Positions 1 to 8,893 of a DNA stretch of 64,000 bases are shown here, piece by piece. Under the pieces are notes generated by a model that saw only the letters and a list, made by a program, of their open reading frames with translations, had not been told where the DNA came from and did no database searches. Both the position numbers and the translations under genes were made by a program. The stretch's first letter is position 1. Every line of letters begins with the position of its first letter. This DNA is from JAFKFH01 sp017307375 (GTDB taxonomy: Bacteria > Pseudomonadota > Alphaproteobacteria > Ferrovibrionales > Ferrovibrionaceae), in contig OZ245874.1 in assembly GCA_965229335.1 (NCBI GenBank), positions 2,046,001 to 2,110,000 of the forward strand, written 5' to 3'.

Positions 1-579
1 CTGAAGGCGATTTCCGGCATCCTGCGCGCGACCGACGGCCAGGTCGAGTTCGGAGGCGAGCGCATCGACCGGCTGTCGCCGCATGCCATCATCGCCCGCG
101 GCGTCGTGCATGTGCCGGAGGGCCGCCTGCTCTTCGCCGACATGACGGTGATGGAGCATCTGGAGCTCGGTGCCTTGCGCGCCCCCTCGGGCAAGGCGGG
201 CTATGCCCGTCGCCTCGACTGGGTGTTCGAACTGTTCCCGGTCCTCAAGGAGCGGGTGGCCCAGCGCGCAGGTACCATGTCGGGCGGCCAGCAACAGATG
301 GTTGCCATTGCCCGCGGGCTGATGGCCGAGCCCAAATGCCTGATGCTCGACGAGCCGTCCCTCGGCCTTGCCCCGATCGTCGTCGACACGCTCGCCGACA
401 CGATCCTGACGCTGCATCGAGCGGGCATTGCCATCCTGCTGGTCGAGCAGCGTGTCGACCTCGCGCTGCGCCTGGCCGACCGCGCCTACGTCCTCGAAAC
501 CGGCCGGGTCGTGCTGAGCGGCGCGGCCGATGCGCTGGCCGAGGACGACCGCGTCCGTGAAGCCTATCTGGGAGCATAG
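1..579 (+). CDS. livF: Branched-chain amino-acid ABC transporter ATPase (LivF type), 5' truncated
   Basis: The reading frame is open from the first base, so the gene begins upstream; the Walker A loop lies outside the window. What remains shows the ABC signature SGGQQQMV (bases 280-303), a Walker B strand ending LMLDEPSLGLAP and the H-loop region LLVEQ. The 'GRLLF..MTV.ENL'-type segment before the signature and the QQQ after SGG are typical of LivF, the second ATPase of the high-affinity branched-chain amino-acid family (HAAT). This family also carries amides, urea and aromatic acids. The gene ends 2 bases before the Rieske oxygenase start, so the two are probably co-transcribed; the cargo could be an aromatic or amide substrate rather than leucine. 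The family call is firm, the substrate unknown. Confidence 0.9.
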   Translation: MKAISGILRATDGQVEFGGERIDRLSPHAIIARGVVHVPEGRLLFADMTVMEHLELGALRAPSGKAGYARRLDWVFELFPVLKERVAQRAGTMSGGQQQMVAIARGLMAEPKCLMLDEPSLGLAPIVVDTLADTILTLHRAGIAILLVEQRVDLALRLADRAYVLETGRVVLSGAADALAEDDRVREAYLGA

Positions 580-581
580 CC

Positions 582-1922
582 ATGAACAGCCAGGCCCCTC
601 GCCGTACCGCCGGTGCCTTCCAGGGTTATTATCGCCGCGACGTGCCGCCGGAAGACACCCGCCTGACCCATGTCGGCCCGAACACGCCGATGGGCGAACT
701 GATGCGGCGCTACTGGCAGCCGGTCTGCCTGTCGTCCGAGCTGCGCGACCTGCCGCTGGCGCTACGCATCCTCGGCGAGGATCTGGTGGCGTTCCGCGAT
801 GGCCAGAACCGCATCGGGCTGATGCATCGCCATTGTGCCCATCGCGGGGCGTCGCTCGAATTCGGCCGCATCGCCGACCAGGGCATCCGCTGCTGTTATC
901 ACGGCTGGCATTTCGACATCGACGGGACGCTGCTGTCCTGCCCCGGCGAGCCGCCGGCCTCGGAGGCGACGCTGAAGCGCAACGTCGCCCAGGGTGCCTA
1001 TCCCGCGCGCGAAGCCCATGGGCTGGTCTTCGCCTATATGGGACCGCCCGAGGATGTGCCGGAATTCCCCGTCTACGACAGCTTCGGCCTGCCGGGGGTC
1101 GACCTTGTTCCCTACTCGATCCATCACGACTGCAACTGGCTGCAGGTGCATGAGAACCTGATGGACCCGCTGCACGCGGTGTTCCTGCACAGCCGGATGG
1201 GCGAGGTCCAGCTGACCGCCGCCTGGGGCGAGATGCCGGTGACCGAATGGTCCGAGCATAACGACCGGATGTACTATGTCACCACCCGCCGCCTGGGCGA
1301 CAAGGTCTGGGTGCGCTTCAACGAGGTGGCGGTGCCGAATTTCGGCCAGGTTGCGGGCTTCTGGGAAGAGGGGCGCGAGGAAACCTGGTTCCAGCGTGTC
1401 GGCGCCACCCGCTGGACCGTGCCGATCGACGATACCCATTGCTGGATCTTCGGCCTGCGCCATTTCTCGGACGAACTCGAGAAGCAGGGTATCGGCAACA
1501 AGGCGCTGGTCGGGCGCAACTCGCTCGACATCTACGGCCAGACCGGCGAGCGGCCGTATGAGGAGATGCAGCGCAATACCGGCGACTGGGAGGCCGAGGT
1601 CTCGCAGCGGCCGATCGCCATCCACGGCGCCGAGAATCGCGGTTCGACCGATCGCGGGGTCATCCAACTGCGCCGCAGCCTGTTGCGCGCGCTGGACGAG
1701 GCGCCGTCGCCTACTCCCGCCGTCGACGGCGTTGTGCCGACCTGGACGTCGAATACGGTGATGACGATTCCCGAACGCGCTGGCGAGGACGACCGCGATA
1801 TGCTGGGGCGCATCGGTCGCGCGGTCGTCGATGCCGTCATTGCGGCCGATGGCTTCGCCCCGACCGACCGAGCGGCCCGGATTGCCGCCGCGCTGAAGGA
1901 GATCCCTGCCCGGATCGGTTGA
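582..1922 (+). CDS. Rieske non-haem iron oxygenase, large (alpha) subunit
   Basis: 446 residues, within the range of phthalate/vanillate-type ring-hydroxylating oxygenase alpha subunits. The N-terminal Rieske domain carries C85-A-H87 and C104-x2-H107, the ligands of a [2Fe-2S] cluster. The catalytic domain has E191-x3-D195-x2-H198-x4-H203, the mononuclear Fe(II) site with its bridging Asp. It would hydroxylate or O-demethylate an aromatic or related ring, taking electrons from a separate reductase. No reductase gene is adjacent, so one must be encoded elsewhere. It starts 2 bases after livF, suggesting uptake and first attack on the same compound. The substrate cannot be read from sequence. 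Confidence 0.92.
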   Translation: MNSQAPRRTAGAFQGYYRRDVPPEDTRLTHVGPNTPMGELMRRYWQPVCLSSELRDLPLALRILGEDLVAFRDGQNRIGLMHRHCAHRGASLEFGRIADQGIRCCYHGWHFDIDGTLLSCPGEPPASEATLKRNVAQGAYPAREAHGLVFAYMGPPEDVPEFPVYDSFGLPGVDLVPYSIHHDCNWLQVHENLMDPLHAVFLHSRMGEVQLTAAWGEMPVTEWSEHNDRMYYVTTRRLGDKVWVRFNEVAVPNFGQVAGFWEEGREETWFQRVGATRWTVPIDDTHCWIFGLRHFSDELEKQGIGNKALVGRNSLDIYGQTGERPYEEMQRNTGDWEAEVSQRPIAIHGAENRGSTDRGVIQLRRSLLRALDEAPSPTPAVDGVVPTWTSNTVMTIPERAGEDDRDMLGRIGRAVVDAVIAADGFAPTDRAARIAAALKEIPARIG

Positions 1923-1985
1923 TTCCGCGCTTTACCGCCGCCAGCCGATCCGTAGACTGCCCCCGATCGCGATTGGGGGCGGCGG

Positions 1986-3083
1986 ATGGTCCGGTTGTGG
2001 CGGGCGTTGGGGTGGCGTTTCCTGATTGGCGCCTTGCTGTGCTGCCTGGCCTCGGCGGCCGGGGCGGGCGAGCGGCCGCGCGTGATCTTCGTCAACCCCG
2101 GCAAACCCGACGAACCGTTCTGGCCGATGCTGGCCGCGGTGATGAAGGCCGCCGCCAGCCAGCTCGACATGTCGCTCGACATCGAATGGGCTTTGCGCGA
2201 CCGCATCGCGATGGTCGACCTCGGCGTCCAGGCGGCCCGCGCCAGGCCCGACTATCTCGTGCTGGTCAACGAACAGCGTTCGGCCTGGGCCGGATTCGAG
2301 GAGGCGGCAAAGCTCGGCGTCAAGGTCCTGTTGCTGAACAACCCCTTCAGCGGCACCGATCTGGCGCGTTTCGGCGGCCCGCGCGAACGGTTCGCCAACT
2401 ATATCGGCGCCCTGCTGCCCGACAACGTCGCTGCCGGCCGGGCGATGGCGCTGGCCCTGGCGAAGGCGGCGATCGCGCGCGGCGATTCCGATCCGTTGGA
2501 ACTGCTGGCCATCAACGGCCTTTCCGCCACGCCGGCGGCGGCCGATCGCTTTGCCGGGCTGCAGCAGGCCCTGGCCGAGGAACCGCGCCTGCGGCTTGTA
2601 GCCCATACCGAGGTCGAGTGGAGCCGCGCCGCCGCGGCGGACGCTGTCGAAGGGCTGCTGCTGCGTCATAAGGGGTTGCAGCTCGTCTGGGCCGCCAGCG
2701 ACGTGATGGGCCTTGGCGCCATCGATGCCGCGGTCCGCGCGGGGATTGCCGGTGACCGCCGCTGGCTCGTCACCGGCTTGAACTGGTCGCCGGATGGCCT
2801 TGCCGCCATTCGCGACGGGCGCATGCTGATGGCGGTCGGCGGCCATTTCATGGCGGGTGGCTTCGCGCTGGTGATGCTGCGCGACTATCACGACGGCCGC
2901 GACTTCGCCGAGGTCGGCGCCACCCAGCACATGCCGTTCGCGGTCCTCGACCGCAGTAATGTCGACGCCTATGTCGCCCGCTACGGCGGCGGCAACTGGG
3001 GGCAGATCGATTTCACCGCGTTGCGGCGCCGGACCGGCGACCCCGGTTACCGTTTCGATCCGGCGGTGCTGACCCGTCGCTGA
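1986..3083 (+). CDS. Periplasmic sugar-type substrate-binding protein
   Basis: 365 residues with a Sec-type signal peptide (Arg-rich n-region, hydrophobic stretch to about residue 25, cleavage near SAAGAG). The mature part begins with a beta strand VIFVNPGKPDEPFW, as in Peripla_BP_4 ribose/galactose-binding proteins and their sensor-linked relatives. Further family features are the hinge-like LLAINGL segment, a VWAASDVMGLGAIDA segment and the late RWLVTGLNWSPDG segment. No permease or ATPase of the matching class is next to it. It may therefore feed a distant transporter or act as the periplasmic partner of a chemoreceptor or histidine kinase. The start follows a GGGGCGGCGG stretch that can serve as a weak ribosome site. 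Confidence 0.75.
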   Translation: MVRLWRALGWRFLIGALLCCLASAAGAGERPRVIFVNPGKPDEPFWPMLAAVMKAAASQLDMSLDIEWALRDRIAMVDLGVQAARARPDYLVLVNEQRSAWAGFEEAAKLGVKVLLLNNPFSGTDLARFGGPRERFANYIGALLPDNVAAGRAMALALAKAAIARGDSDPLELLAINGLSATPAAADRFAGLQQALAEEPRLRLVAHTEVEWSRAAAADAVEGLLLRHKGLQLVWAASDVMGLGAIDAAVRAGIAGDRRWLVTGLNWSPDGLAAIRDGRMLMAVGGHFMAGGFALVMLRDYHDGRDFAEVGATQHMPFAVLDRSNVDAYVARYGGGNWGQIDFTALRRRTGDPGYRFDPAVLTRR

Positions 3084-3566
3084 TCAGCCCAGTTCGGCAA
3101 GCTTCGACAGCAGGCCGAGCAACTGGCGCTTGCCCTCGACCCCGATCAGCCCGATCAGCCGCTGCTCATGCTCGGTCACGGTCTTTTCGGCGCGGGCAAG
3201 CAGCGCCTTGCCGGCCTTGGTCAGGTAAAGAGCGTTCGAGCGCCGGTCGGTCGGCGAGGGCGCCCGTTCCGCAAGGCCGCGCTGCTCGAGTTCGTCGACC
3301 AGCGCGACGAAGTTCGTCCGCTTGATCCCCAGCAAGGCGGCGATTTCGGTCTGCTTCAGGCCCGGATGGGTGTCCATGACCAGCAGCACCGAGTATTGGG
3401 CCGGCCGCAACGCCACCTTCTCCATGGTCTGGATGAAGTCCTGGAACACGGCCAACTGGGCGCGGCGCAGCGCATAGCCGACATGTTCCTGCAGCCGGCC
3501 GACATCGAGGGCGCCGGCGTCGCCGTCGACATCGTCCGAAGGTGTCTTGGCGGCAATGCGGGTCAC
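3084..3566 (-). CDS. MarR-family transcriptional regulator
   Basis: Winged-helix regulator with the MarR core: recognition region 'TEIAALLGIKRTNFVALVDELEQRGL' spread over about residues 72-97, then the wing APSPTDRRSNALYLT with the conserved D-R-R-S. The open frame extends to a TTG at 3590, but a GTG at 3566 lies about 10 bases after AAGGAG, so I chose that start (160 residues). MarR proteins are dimeric repressors that usually release DNA on binding small aromatic ligands. It converges on the binding-protein gene, with stop codons almost touching, and is followed by a permease gene on the same strand, which may be one target. Confidence 0.88.
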   Translation of the reverse strand: MTRIAAKTPSDDVDGDAGALDVGRLQEHVGYALRRAQLAVFQDFIQTMEKVALRPAQYSVLLVMDTHPGLKQTEIAALLGIKRTNFVALVDELEQRGLAERAPSPTDRRSNALYLTKAGKALLARAEKTVTEHEQRLIGLIGVEGKRQLLGLLSKLAELG

Positions 3567-3605
3567 GGCTGGTTCGCTCCTTCGGGTCAAGGCCTTGTTA
3601 TAACG

Positions 3606-4826
3606 TCAGCGCCCCAGCGCTGCCAGCGGGTCGAGGCGCGCGGCGGTCCAGGCCGGCCAGACGCCGGCGGCAATACCGATGATCACCGGGGCGGCGAGGG
3701 CAAGCGCCAGTGCCGGCCAGGGCAGCAGCACGGTCCAGCCGGCCACCAGGCCCAGCACATGCGCGCCGGCAAGGCCCAGCGCCAGCCCGGCCAGCGCTCC
3801 GCCGGCCGCCAGGACCAGCGCCTCGCCGAGGAACTGGGCGGCGATGTCGCGGCGGCGGGCGCCGACGGCAAGCCGCAACCCGATTTCCGGAGCGCGGGCT
3901 GACACCGCCAGCAGCATGACGTTGAGGATCCCGATGCCCCCGACCGCAAGCGCGATGGCGCCAAGGGCGACCATCAGCCGCGCCAGCGTCCTTTCGGCCT
4001 CGGCCCCGGCCCAGGCCAGGCCGGCAAGGTCGGACAGGGCGAACCGCTCGCTTGCCGCCGCGCCGCCTGGCTGACGCCGGCGCAGCGTCTCGCGGACGGT
4101 CGCGATCGTGGCGGCGGGATCGGCCGCGGCGGTCAGCTTGAAATAGATGTAGTGGACCGCATCGGCCCAGCCCGGCTCGGTTCCGGCGATGCGGCGCTTC
4201 AAGGTTGCCATCGGCACCAGAGCCACGTCGTCCTGGTCGCGGCCGAAAGGGGAGGCCCCCTTGTCGGCCAGGATGCCCACCACCGTCAGCGGCACGGTGC
4301 CGGCCCGGACCTGGCGCCCCAGCGGATTGGCATCGCCGAACAGTTCGCGCGCGGCCTTGGTGCCGAGCAGGACGACCTTGGCGGCGGTCGTGGTCTCGGC
4401 GTCGCCGAAGGCAGCGCCGGCGACCACCGGCCAGTCGCGGGCGGCGAGGAACTCCGGTTCGATGCCGGCCAGCAGCGTGGTCCAGTTCCGGTTGCCGGCG
4501 ACCAGCGTCACCATTGCCTGGTAGACCGGCGTCGCCACGGCGATGTCCGGGATGGCGGCCAGTCTGGCCGCGTCGTCCTCGGTCACGCTGGGCCGGTTCC
4601 CGCCGCGGGCGCCATTCTCGCGGGCCGGTCCGGGCCACACCACCCAGAGCCGGGCGCCGAGCGAGTCGATGCGGGCGCCCACGGCCGCCACCGCCCCGCC
4701 GGCGAGGCCGCTGACGACCAGCAGCGCGGCCACCCCCAGCGCGATGCCGAGGCCCGCAGCCACCGCGCGGATGCCCTGGCGCCGAAGTCCTGCCGCGATC
4801 GTGACGATCAGGCCGAGCGGCTGCAT
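3606..4826 (-). CDS. MacB/FtsX-like ABC transporter permease without adjacent ATPase
   Basis: 406 residues in the MacB/FtsX topology: one N-terminal membrane segment (about residues 12-40), a large periplasmic MacB_PCD-like domain, then three C-terminal membrane segments including the typical ALAVGGIGILNVMLLAVSAR and 'EIGLRLAVGARRRDI' coupling region. Such permeases move lipoproteins, peptides or drugs, or transmit mechanical force, with a LolD/MacB-type ATPase. No ATPase or adaptor is adjacent on either side, which is unusual. The frame is open to 4898, but that extension runs across the hairpin at 4889-4910, so the ATG at 4826 is preferred. Confidence 0.85.
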   Translation of the reverse strand: MQPLGLIVTIAAGLRRQGIRAVAAGLGIALGVAALLVVSGLAGGAVAAVGARIDSLGARLWVVWPGPARENGARGGNRPSVTEDDAARLAAIPDIAVATPVYQAMVTLVAGNRNWTTLLAGIEPEFLAARDWPVVAGAAFGDAETTTAAKVVLLGTKAARELFGDANPLGRQVRAGTVPLTVVGILADKGASPFGRDQDDVALVPMATLKRRIAGTEPGWADAVHYIYFKLTAAADPAATIATVRETLRRRQPGGAAASERFALSDLAGLAWAGAEAERTLARLMVALGAIALAVGGIGILNVMLLAVSARAPEIGLRLAVGARRRDIAAQFLGEALVLAAGGALAGLALGLAGAHVLGLVAGWTVLLPWPALALALAAPVIIGIAAGVWPAWTAARLDPLAALGR

Positions 4827-4888
4827 CGGTTTACGCCGCGACGGATCGTCGTATCGCGGCGGCTTGCCGCCGCTGCCGCAAAAGCAAA

Positions 4889-4910
4889 CGGCCGGCATTG
4901 CTGCCGGCCG
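4889..4910 (-). terminator. Intrinsic terminator after the 100-residue unknown gene
   Basis: Perfect 9-bp stem CGGCCGGCA / TGCCGGCCG with a 4-base loop. On the minus strand it is followed by a T-rich run (TTTGCTTTTGC). It lies 26 bases downstream of the stop codon at 4936 and separates that gene from the permease. Confidence 0.75.
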
Positions 4911-4935
4911 CGGTATTCGGCGATGGGGCTCCGGA

Positions 4936-5238
4936 TCACTCCGGCCCGGCCATCAGCGCGATATTGATCTCGCCGTGGCGGAAGGGGATCCAGTCCTTGT
5001 GGTCGGCGCGCCACTGTAGCCCGTAAGGATTGTTGAAGAAGATGCGCTGCAGCGGGTTGCCGCCCTCGGCGCGCGTCCGATTGACGTCGATCAGCGGCGA
5101 GGCGGCAAACACCGGTTCCCAGTAATCGTTGGGGCCGAGCTCGCGGCCGGCGGTCTTGGCATAGTCCCTGGCCTTGTCCGACAAGTCCCAGGCTTCCTCG
5201 ACCATCGCGAAATAATCGATCTTCTGCGGTTCGCTCAT
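4936..5238 (-). CDS. Conserved-looking small soluble protein, function unknown
   Basis: 100 residues from the ATG at 5238, which has a GAGGAG ribosome site about 10 bases upstream. A longer frame to 5256 would start inside that site. The protein is acidic and rich in aromatic residues (DYWEPVFAASP, RIFFNNPYGLQWRADHKDW) with no signal peptide or membrane segment. I recognise no family. It has its own terminator at 4889-4910 and stands alone between divergent or unrelated neighbours, so it is probably a monocistronic gene. Confidence 0.65.
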   Translation of the reverse strand: MSEPQKIDYFAMVEEAWDLSDKARDYAKTAGRELGPNDYWEPVFAASPLIDVNRTRAEGGNPLQRIFFNNPYGLQWRADHKDWIPFRHGEINIALMAGPE

Positions 5239-5337
5239 CGCGACGACACTCCTCAAGCGTCAGCTTTCGCCTCGTCTTAGCGCAGCCCGGCGCGGGACGG
5301 TAGCCAATTTTGCATCGCGCTGCTACAACCCCGGATC

Positions 5338-5856
5338 ATGACAGACCAACATCAGGATCCCGGCTCCCGCAGCCTGTCGGCGGAGGACGAGGAAGCGCTA
5401 GCCCGGCTTACCCGCGCCCCGCGTCGGGCGGCCGCAGAACCCGACGCGGCCCTGCGCGACACCTTGCTCGACGCGGTTGAATCGGGTCGGCTGCGCCTCG
5501 ATATCGAGCGGCGCGTCATCGCCCATCCCCATTCCCCGGTGAGCGTATCGGCCCTGGAGACCCAGTTTGCCCTGGGCGGCGCGGTCGTGGCGATCGTGAC
5601 GTTCATCTTTCTGGGCTGGCAGATCGGCACCGGGCTGATCGTCGCCATGGTAGCGTTCTACTGGTTGTTCCTGCGCGGTTGGCTCAACCGTAGGATGAAC
5701 AGGCTGGCGATTCGCGCTTTCCGCGACAATGTCGAGACCTGGCGCAAGACCTGGGCCTTCGGCGGGGTCAGGCTGACGCCCACCGCCGGCGGCGAGGCCT
5801 GCATCGCGCCCGACGGCAGCTGGCGCAGCCTGGCCGAGACGATCGGCAGCAAATAG
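5338..5856 (+). CDS. Small two-helix inner-membrane protein, function unknown
   Basis: 172 residues. The first 75 are polar and charged, with an acidic-to-basic helix (SAEDEEALARLTRAPRR). Two adjacent hydrophobic helices follow at about residues 80-115 (ALGGAVVAIVTFIFLGW and IVAMVAFYWLFLRGW). A basic turn NRRMNRLAIRAFRDN and a short C-terminal domain complete it. The topology suggests both ends in the cytoplasm. It lies 34 bases before upp on the same strand and may share its transcript. I know no family for it. Confidence 0.6.
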   Translation: MTDQHQDPGSRSLSAEDEEALARLTRAPRRAAAEPDAALRDTLLDAVESGRLRLDIERRVIAHPHSPVSVSALETQFALGGAVVAIVTFIFLGWQIGTGLIVAMVAFYWLFLRGWLNRRMNRLAIRAFRDNVETWRKTWAFGGVRLTPTAGGEACIAPDGSWRSLAETIGSK

Positions 5857-5890
5857 TTTCATGACCGAACAAGGCACGCAGGAGAGGCAG

Positions 5891-6532
5891 ATGAGCCAGC
5901 CAACCGGCAACGTCGTCGTCATCGATCATCCGCTGGTCCAGCACAAGCTGACCTTGATGCGCAAACGCGAGACGTCGACGGCGAGCTTCCGCCGGCTGCT
6001 GCGCGAGATCAGCCTGCTGATGGCCTATGAGGTCACCCGCGACCTGCCGCTGACGACCGAGGAGATCGAAACGCCGATCGCGCCGATGCAGGCGCCGGTC
6101 CTGGCGGGCAAGAAACTCTGCCTCGTTTCGATCCTGCGGGCGGGCAATGGCATTCTCGACGGCATGCTCGATCTGCTGCCGTCGGCGCGCGTCGGCCATA
6201 TCGGCCTCTATCGCGATCCGCAGACCCTGGAGCCGGTCGAATACTACTGCAAGGTGCCCGAAGATGTCGGCGACCGCCTCGCCATCGCGGTCGACCCGAT
6301 GCTGGCGACCGGCCATTCGGCGGCGGCCGCCGTTACCCGGCTGAAGGCGCGTGGCGCCAGCAACCTGCGTTTCGTCTGCCTGCTGGCGGTGCCCGAAGGT
6401 ATCCGCGCCTTCCATGCCGTCCATCCGGAGATCACCATCTACACGGCGGCGATCGACAGCCATCTCAACGACCACGCCTATATCATCCCCGGCCTGGGCG
6501 ACGCCGGCGACCGGCTGTTCGGCACCAAGTAG
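5891..6532 (+). CDS. upp: Uracil phosphoribosyltransferase
   Basis: Converts uracil and PRPP to UMP in pyrimidine salvage. The PRPP-binding signature reads VDPMLATGHSAAAAV, and ILRAGNGILDGML with the late VPEGIRAFHAVHPEI segment are characteristic of Upp. From the ATG at 5891 the protein is 213 residues, near the family norm of about 208. That ATG follows AGGAGAGGCAG, whereas the frame's earlier ATG at 5861 has no good ribosome site. It converges on the EamA gene with 3 bases between the stops. The product is cytosolic. Confidence 0.97.
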   Translation: MSQPTGNVVVIDHPLVQHKLTLMRKRETSTASFRRLLREISLLMAYEVTRDLPLTTEEIETPIAPMQAPVLAGKKLCLVSILRAGNGILDGMLDLLPSARVGHIGLYRDPQTLEPVEYYCKVPEDVGDRLAIAVDPMLATGHSAAAAVTRLKARGASNLRFVCLLAVPEGIRAFHAVHPEITIYTAAIDSHLNDHAYIIPGLGDAGDRLFGTK

Positions 6533-6535
6533 CGT

Positions 6536-7417
6536 TCAGCCGGCCGGCTTGCGGCGGCCGTAGGTCTCGCGATACCAGACGTAGAGACCTGCGGCGCCGA
6601 TCACGCCGATGCCGCCAAGCGAGACGGCATCGGGTACCGTGCCGAAGAACACCCAGCCGGCGCCGGTCGACAGGATCAGCTGCGAGAACAGGAACGGCTG
6701 CAGCAGCGATGGCGGGGCCAGGCCGAAGGCCAGGGTCAGCAGCAGGTGGCCGGCGCCGCCGAGAAACCCGGTCAGCAGCATCAGCGCGATGATGAACGGG
6801 TCGGTCGGCGTCACCCACACGAAGGGCAGGAAGACGCTGGCCCCGACCATGCCGGTCAGCCCCGTATAGAACAGCGTCATCGACGCGTTCTCGGTGGTCG
6901 CGAGAATGCGGGCCACGATCTGGTACAGCGCGTAGCTGAACGCCATGGCCAGCGGGAAGACGACCGGCCAGCTCGCGACTCCCCCGCCCGGGCGCACCAC
7001 GATCAGCACGCCGACGAAGCCGACGATCACCGCCCCCCAGCGCCGGGGCCCGATCTTCTCGCGCAGGATCAGCGCCGACAGCACGACGACGAGCAGCGGC
7101 GCGACGAAGCCCATGGCAGTCACCTCGGCCAGCGGCAGGTAGTGAAGCCCCGCGATCGAGAGCACCGTGGTGATCAGCAGCAACAGGCCGCGACCGATCT
7201 GGAACCGTAGCCGCCGGGTGCGGAACAGCCGCGAACCGAGGCGCGGCCAGATGAAGACCAGCATCCACAGGACGTGGCTGGCGTATCGGACCCAGACGAC
7301 CTGGGGGACCGGCAGGTAGCCGGACAGATACTTGGCCGTCACGTCCAGCGAGACGAAGAACAGGGTTGCGCAGACCACCAGCAGGATGGCCTTGGCCGTC
7401 GACGACAGGCCGGTCAC
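6536..7417 (-). CDS. EamA/DMT-family metabolite exporter
   Basis: 293 residues with about ten hydrophobic segments arranged as two EamA repeats. The first repeat has the family motif 'KYLSGYLPVPQVVWVRY' and the loop LGSRLFRTRRLRFQIGRG; the second covers about residues 150-290. DMT proteins export amino acids, nucleotides or other metabolites by proton exchange. It begins with GTG, its first base touching the stop codon of the upstream aminotransferase gene, so the two form a tight operon. The amino acid made or consumed by that enzyme could be the cargo; this is inference. Confidence 0.87.
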   Translation of the reverse strand: MTGLSSTAKAILLVVCATLFFVSLDVTAKYLSGYLPVPQVVWVRYASHVLWMLVFIWPRLGSRLFRTRRLRFQIGRGLLLLITTVLSIAGLHYLPLAEVTAMGFVAPLLVVVLSALILREKIGPRRWGAVIVGFVGVLIVVRPGGGVASWPVVFPLAMAFSYALYQIVARILATTENASMTLFYTGLTGMVGASVFLPFVWVTPTDPFIIALMLLTGFLGGAGHLLLTLAFGLAPPSLLQPFLFSQLILSTGAGWVFFGTVPDAVSLGGIGVIGAAGLYVWYRETYGRRKPAG

Positions 7418-8608
7418 TCAGATCCCCCCTTTTGCGACGATGGCGAGCACGGCTTCGCCCAGCGCGTCGTATTCGTCGTCGCGGTTGTAGGCCTGGGCCG
7501 AAACGCGCAGCCACAGCCGGCCGCCTTCGGCCCACAGCGGCACTTCGATACGATGGATCGCCGAGAGATGGCGGCGCAGCGCCTCGGCGGTTTCCGGTCC
7601 GCCCTGCAACGCCGGGGGCAGCCGGATCGTTGCCATCGCGGCCGACATCGATGCCGGGGCGGCGGCGACTTCTCGCCAGGCGGCGGTCAGGCGGGCGGCG
7701 GCGCCCGCGGCCTTCGCCTGGTTGCGCGCGATCAGCTTGCTGCCGCCCAGGCGGTCATGGAAGGCGATCGCGGCATCGAGGGCGGCCCAGGCCGAGAAAT
7801 CGCGGGTCCCGGTCCAGGCGAACTCGGCGCCATAGCCCTGGCCCAGACCGTGCGATATCGCCGTCGGATGCAACCCTTCCTGGCGGTCGGGCGCCGCCCA
7901 CAAGAGGGCGGTGCCGCGGGCCGCGAACAGCCATTTATGGGCGTTCCCGACATACCAGTCGGCCCCGATCCGCGGTACGTCCAGCGCGACCTGGCCGGGG
8001 CCGTGCGCGCCGTCGACCAGCACCAGGGCGCCGGCAGCGCGTGCCGCGGGGATCATCTGCCCGAGCGGCAGGATCAGCGCGGTCTGCGATACGATCTGGT
8101 CCAGCACTGCCAGCCGTACCGGCCGTGTCATCGCCCTGGCCCAGGCCGCCGTGATCGCCTCCGGCCCCTCGGCCGGCATCGGCAGCGGGACGACGACCAG
8201 CGTCGCGCCCGTGCGTGCCGTGTGATGGCGGAGGCATTTGAGCACCGCGCCATAGGCCTGGCTGGTGGTCGCGACGACGTCGCCGGGCTGCAGGTCGAGC
8301 GAGGCGACGACGGCATTTATTCCTTGTGTCGCATTCTCGACGAATGCCCAGTCGTCGGTTCGGCCCCCCAGCCGGGCGGCCGCCAGCGTGCGGGCGGAGG
8401 CGAGCGCCGGTCCGATGTCGTCGCGGAAGAACCGGTTCGGATTGGCATCGGCGCGGGCACGCCAGGCCGCGGCGGCCCGTTCGACGGCGTGCGGCACGGC
8501 ACCGAACGAGCCGTGGTTCAGATGGCTGATCGCGGGATCGAGCGCAAACAGCGCACGTATCGCATCGATGTCGGTGGGATCGATGTCGGCGGATTCAGAA
8601 GGCGTCAT
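7418..8608 (-). CDS. Class V PLP-dependent aminotransferase (isopenicillin-N-epimerase-like)
   Basis: 396 residues from the ATG at 8608; the frame is open further upstream, but that part is not protein-like. The N-terminal LNHGSFGAVP is the classic start of the isopenicillin-N-epimerase/CefD-like group, followed by FVENATQGINAV. DGAHGPGQV supplies the Asp that contacts the pyridine nitrogen. WYVGNAHKWLFAARGTA holds the Schiff-base lysine. Known members are epimerases, ergothioneine C-S lyases (EgtE) or cysteine desulfurase relatives, so the reaction is uncertain. No egtB/egtD genes lie nearby. It abuts the EamA exporter gene. Confidence 0.88.
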   Translation of the reverse strand: MTPSESADIDPTDIDAIRALFALDPAISHLNHGSFGAVPHAVERAAAAWRARADANPNRFFRDDIGPALASARTLAAARLGGRTDDWAFVENATQGINAVVASLDLQPGDVVATTSQAYGAVLKCLRHHTARTGATLVVVPLPMPAEGPEAITAAWARAMTRPVRLAVLDQIVSQTALILPLGQMIPAARAAGALVLVDGAHGPGQVALDVPRIGADWYVGNAHKWLFAARGTALLWAAPDRQEGLHPTAISHGLGQGYGAEFAWTGTRDFSAWAALDAAIAFHDRLGGSKLIARNQAKAAGAAARLTAAWREVAAAPASMSAAMATIRLPPALQGGPETAEALRRHLSAIHRIEVPLWAEGGRLWLRVSAQAYNRDDEYDALGEAVLAIVAKGGI

Positions 8609-8755
8609 GTCGGGCCCGGGCGGTGACGTCGGCCCGCAGTTTCGCCCGGGCGATGCCAATTGCCGACAGCCAATCGAACAGCCCTGCCATGCAGCACCGT
8701 CGCCCCTGGCCGAGAAAATTTTGAGGCGGGACAATTAGGTATTGCATCGAGGTCG

Positions 8756-8893
8756 GTTTGCGTTAAAACGCGAAACAGACGCTCACGCACGTGCCTATGG
8801 CCCTCGTGGTTATGCAACGACGGTACGCGTCCTTTTTGGTCCAACCGGCCTCCGCAGAAAATGACGGTGGTCGGGTCCGAGAGGGAGGTGACT
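8756..8893 (+). promoter_or_regulatory. Structured leader upstream of the ornithine/lysine decarboxylase-family gene
   Basis: Three elements can be drawn by hand. A hairpin at 8756-8776 pairs GTTTGCGT with ACGC(g)AAAC. A larger stem at 8785-8830 pairs ACGC-(ac)-GTGCC with GGTAC-GCGT and is followed at 8833-8837 by five T, resembling an attenuator. CCTCC at 8849-8853 can pair with the Shine-Dalgarno GGAGG at 8884-8888 and hide it. A conserved 'speF' leader RNA is known upstream of this gene class in alphaproteobacteria (Rfam family speF). I propose this is a member but could not run a covariance search. Confidence 0.45.

Noticed and set aside
4827..4898. Upstream extension of the MacB-like permease
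   Set aside because: It would translate through the terminator hairpin 4889-4910; the protein-like part starts at 4826.
8609..8734. N-terminal extension of the class V aminotransferase
   Set aside because: The translated extension is Cys/Gly/Pro-rich and unlike the family; the conserved part starts just after the ATG at 8608.
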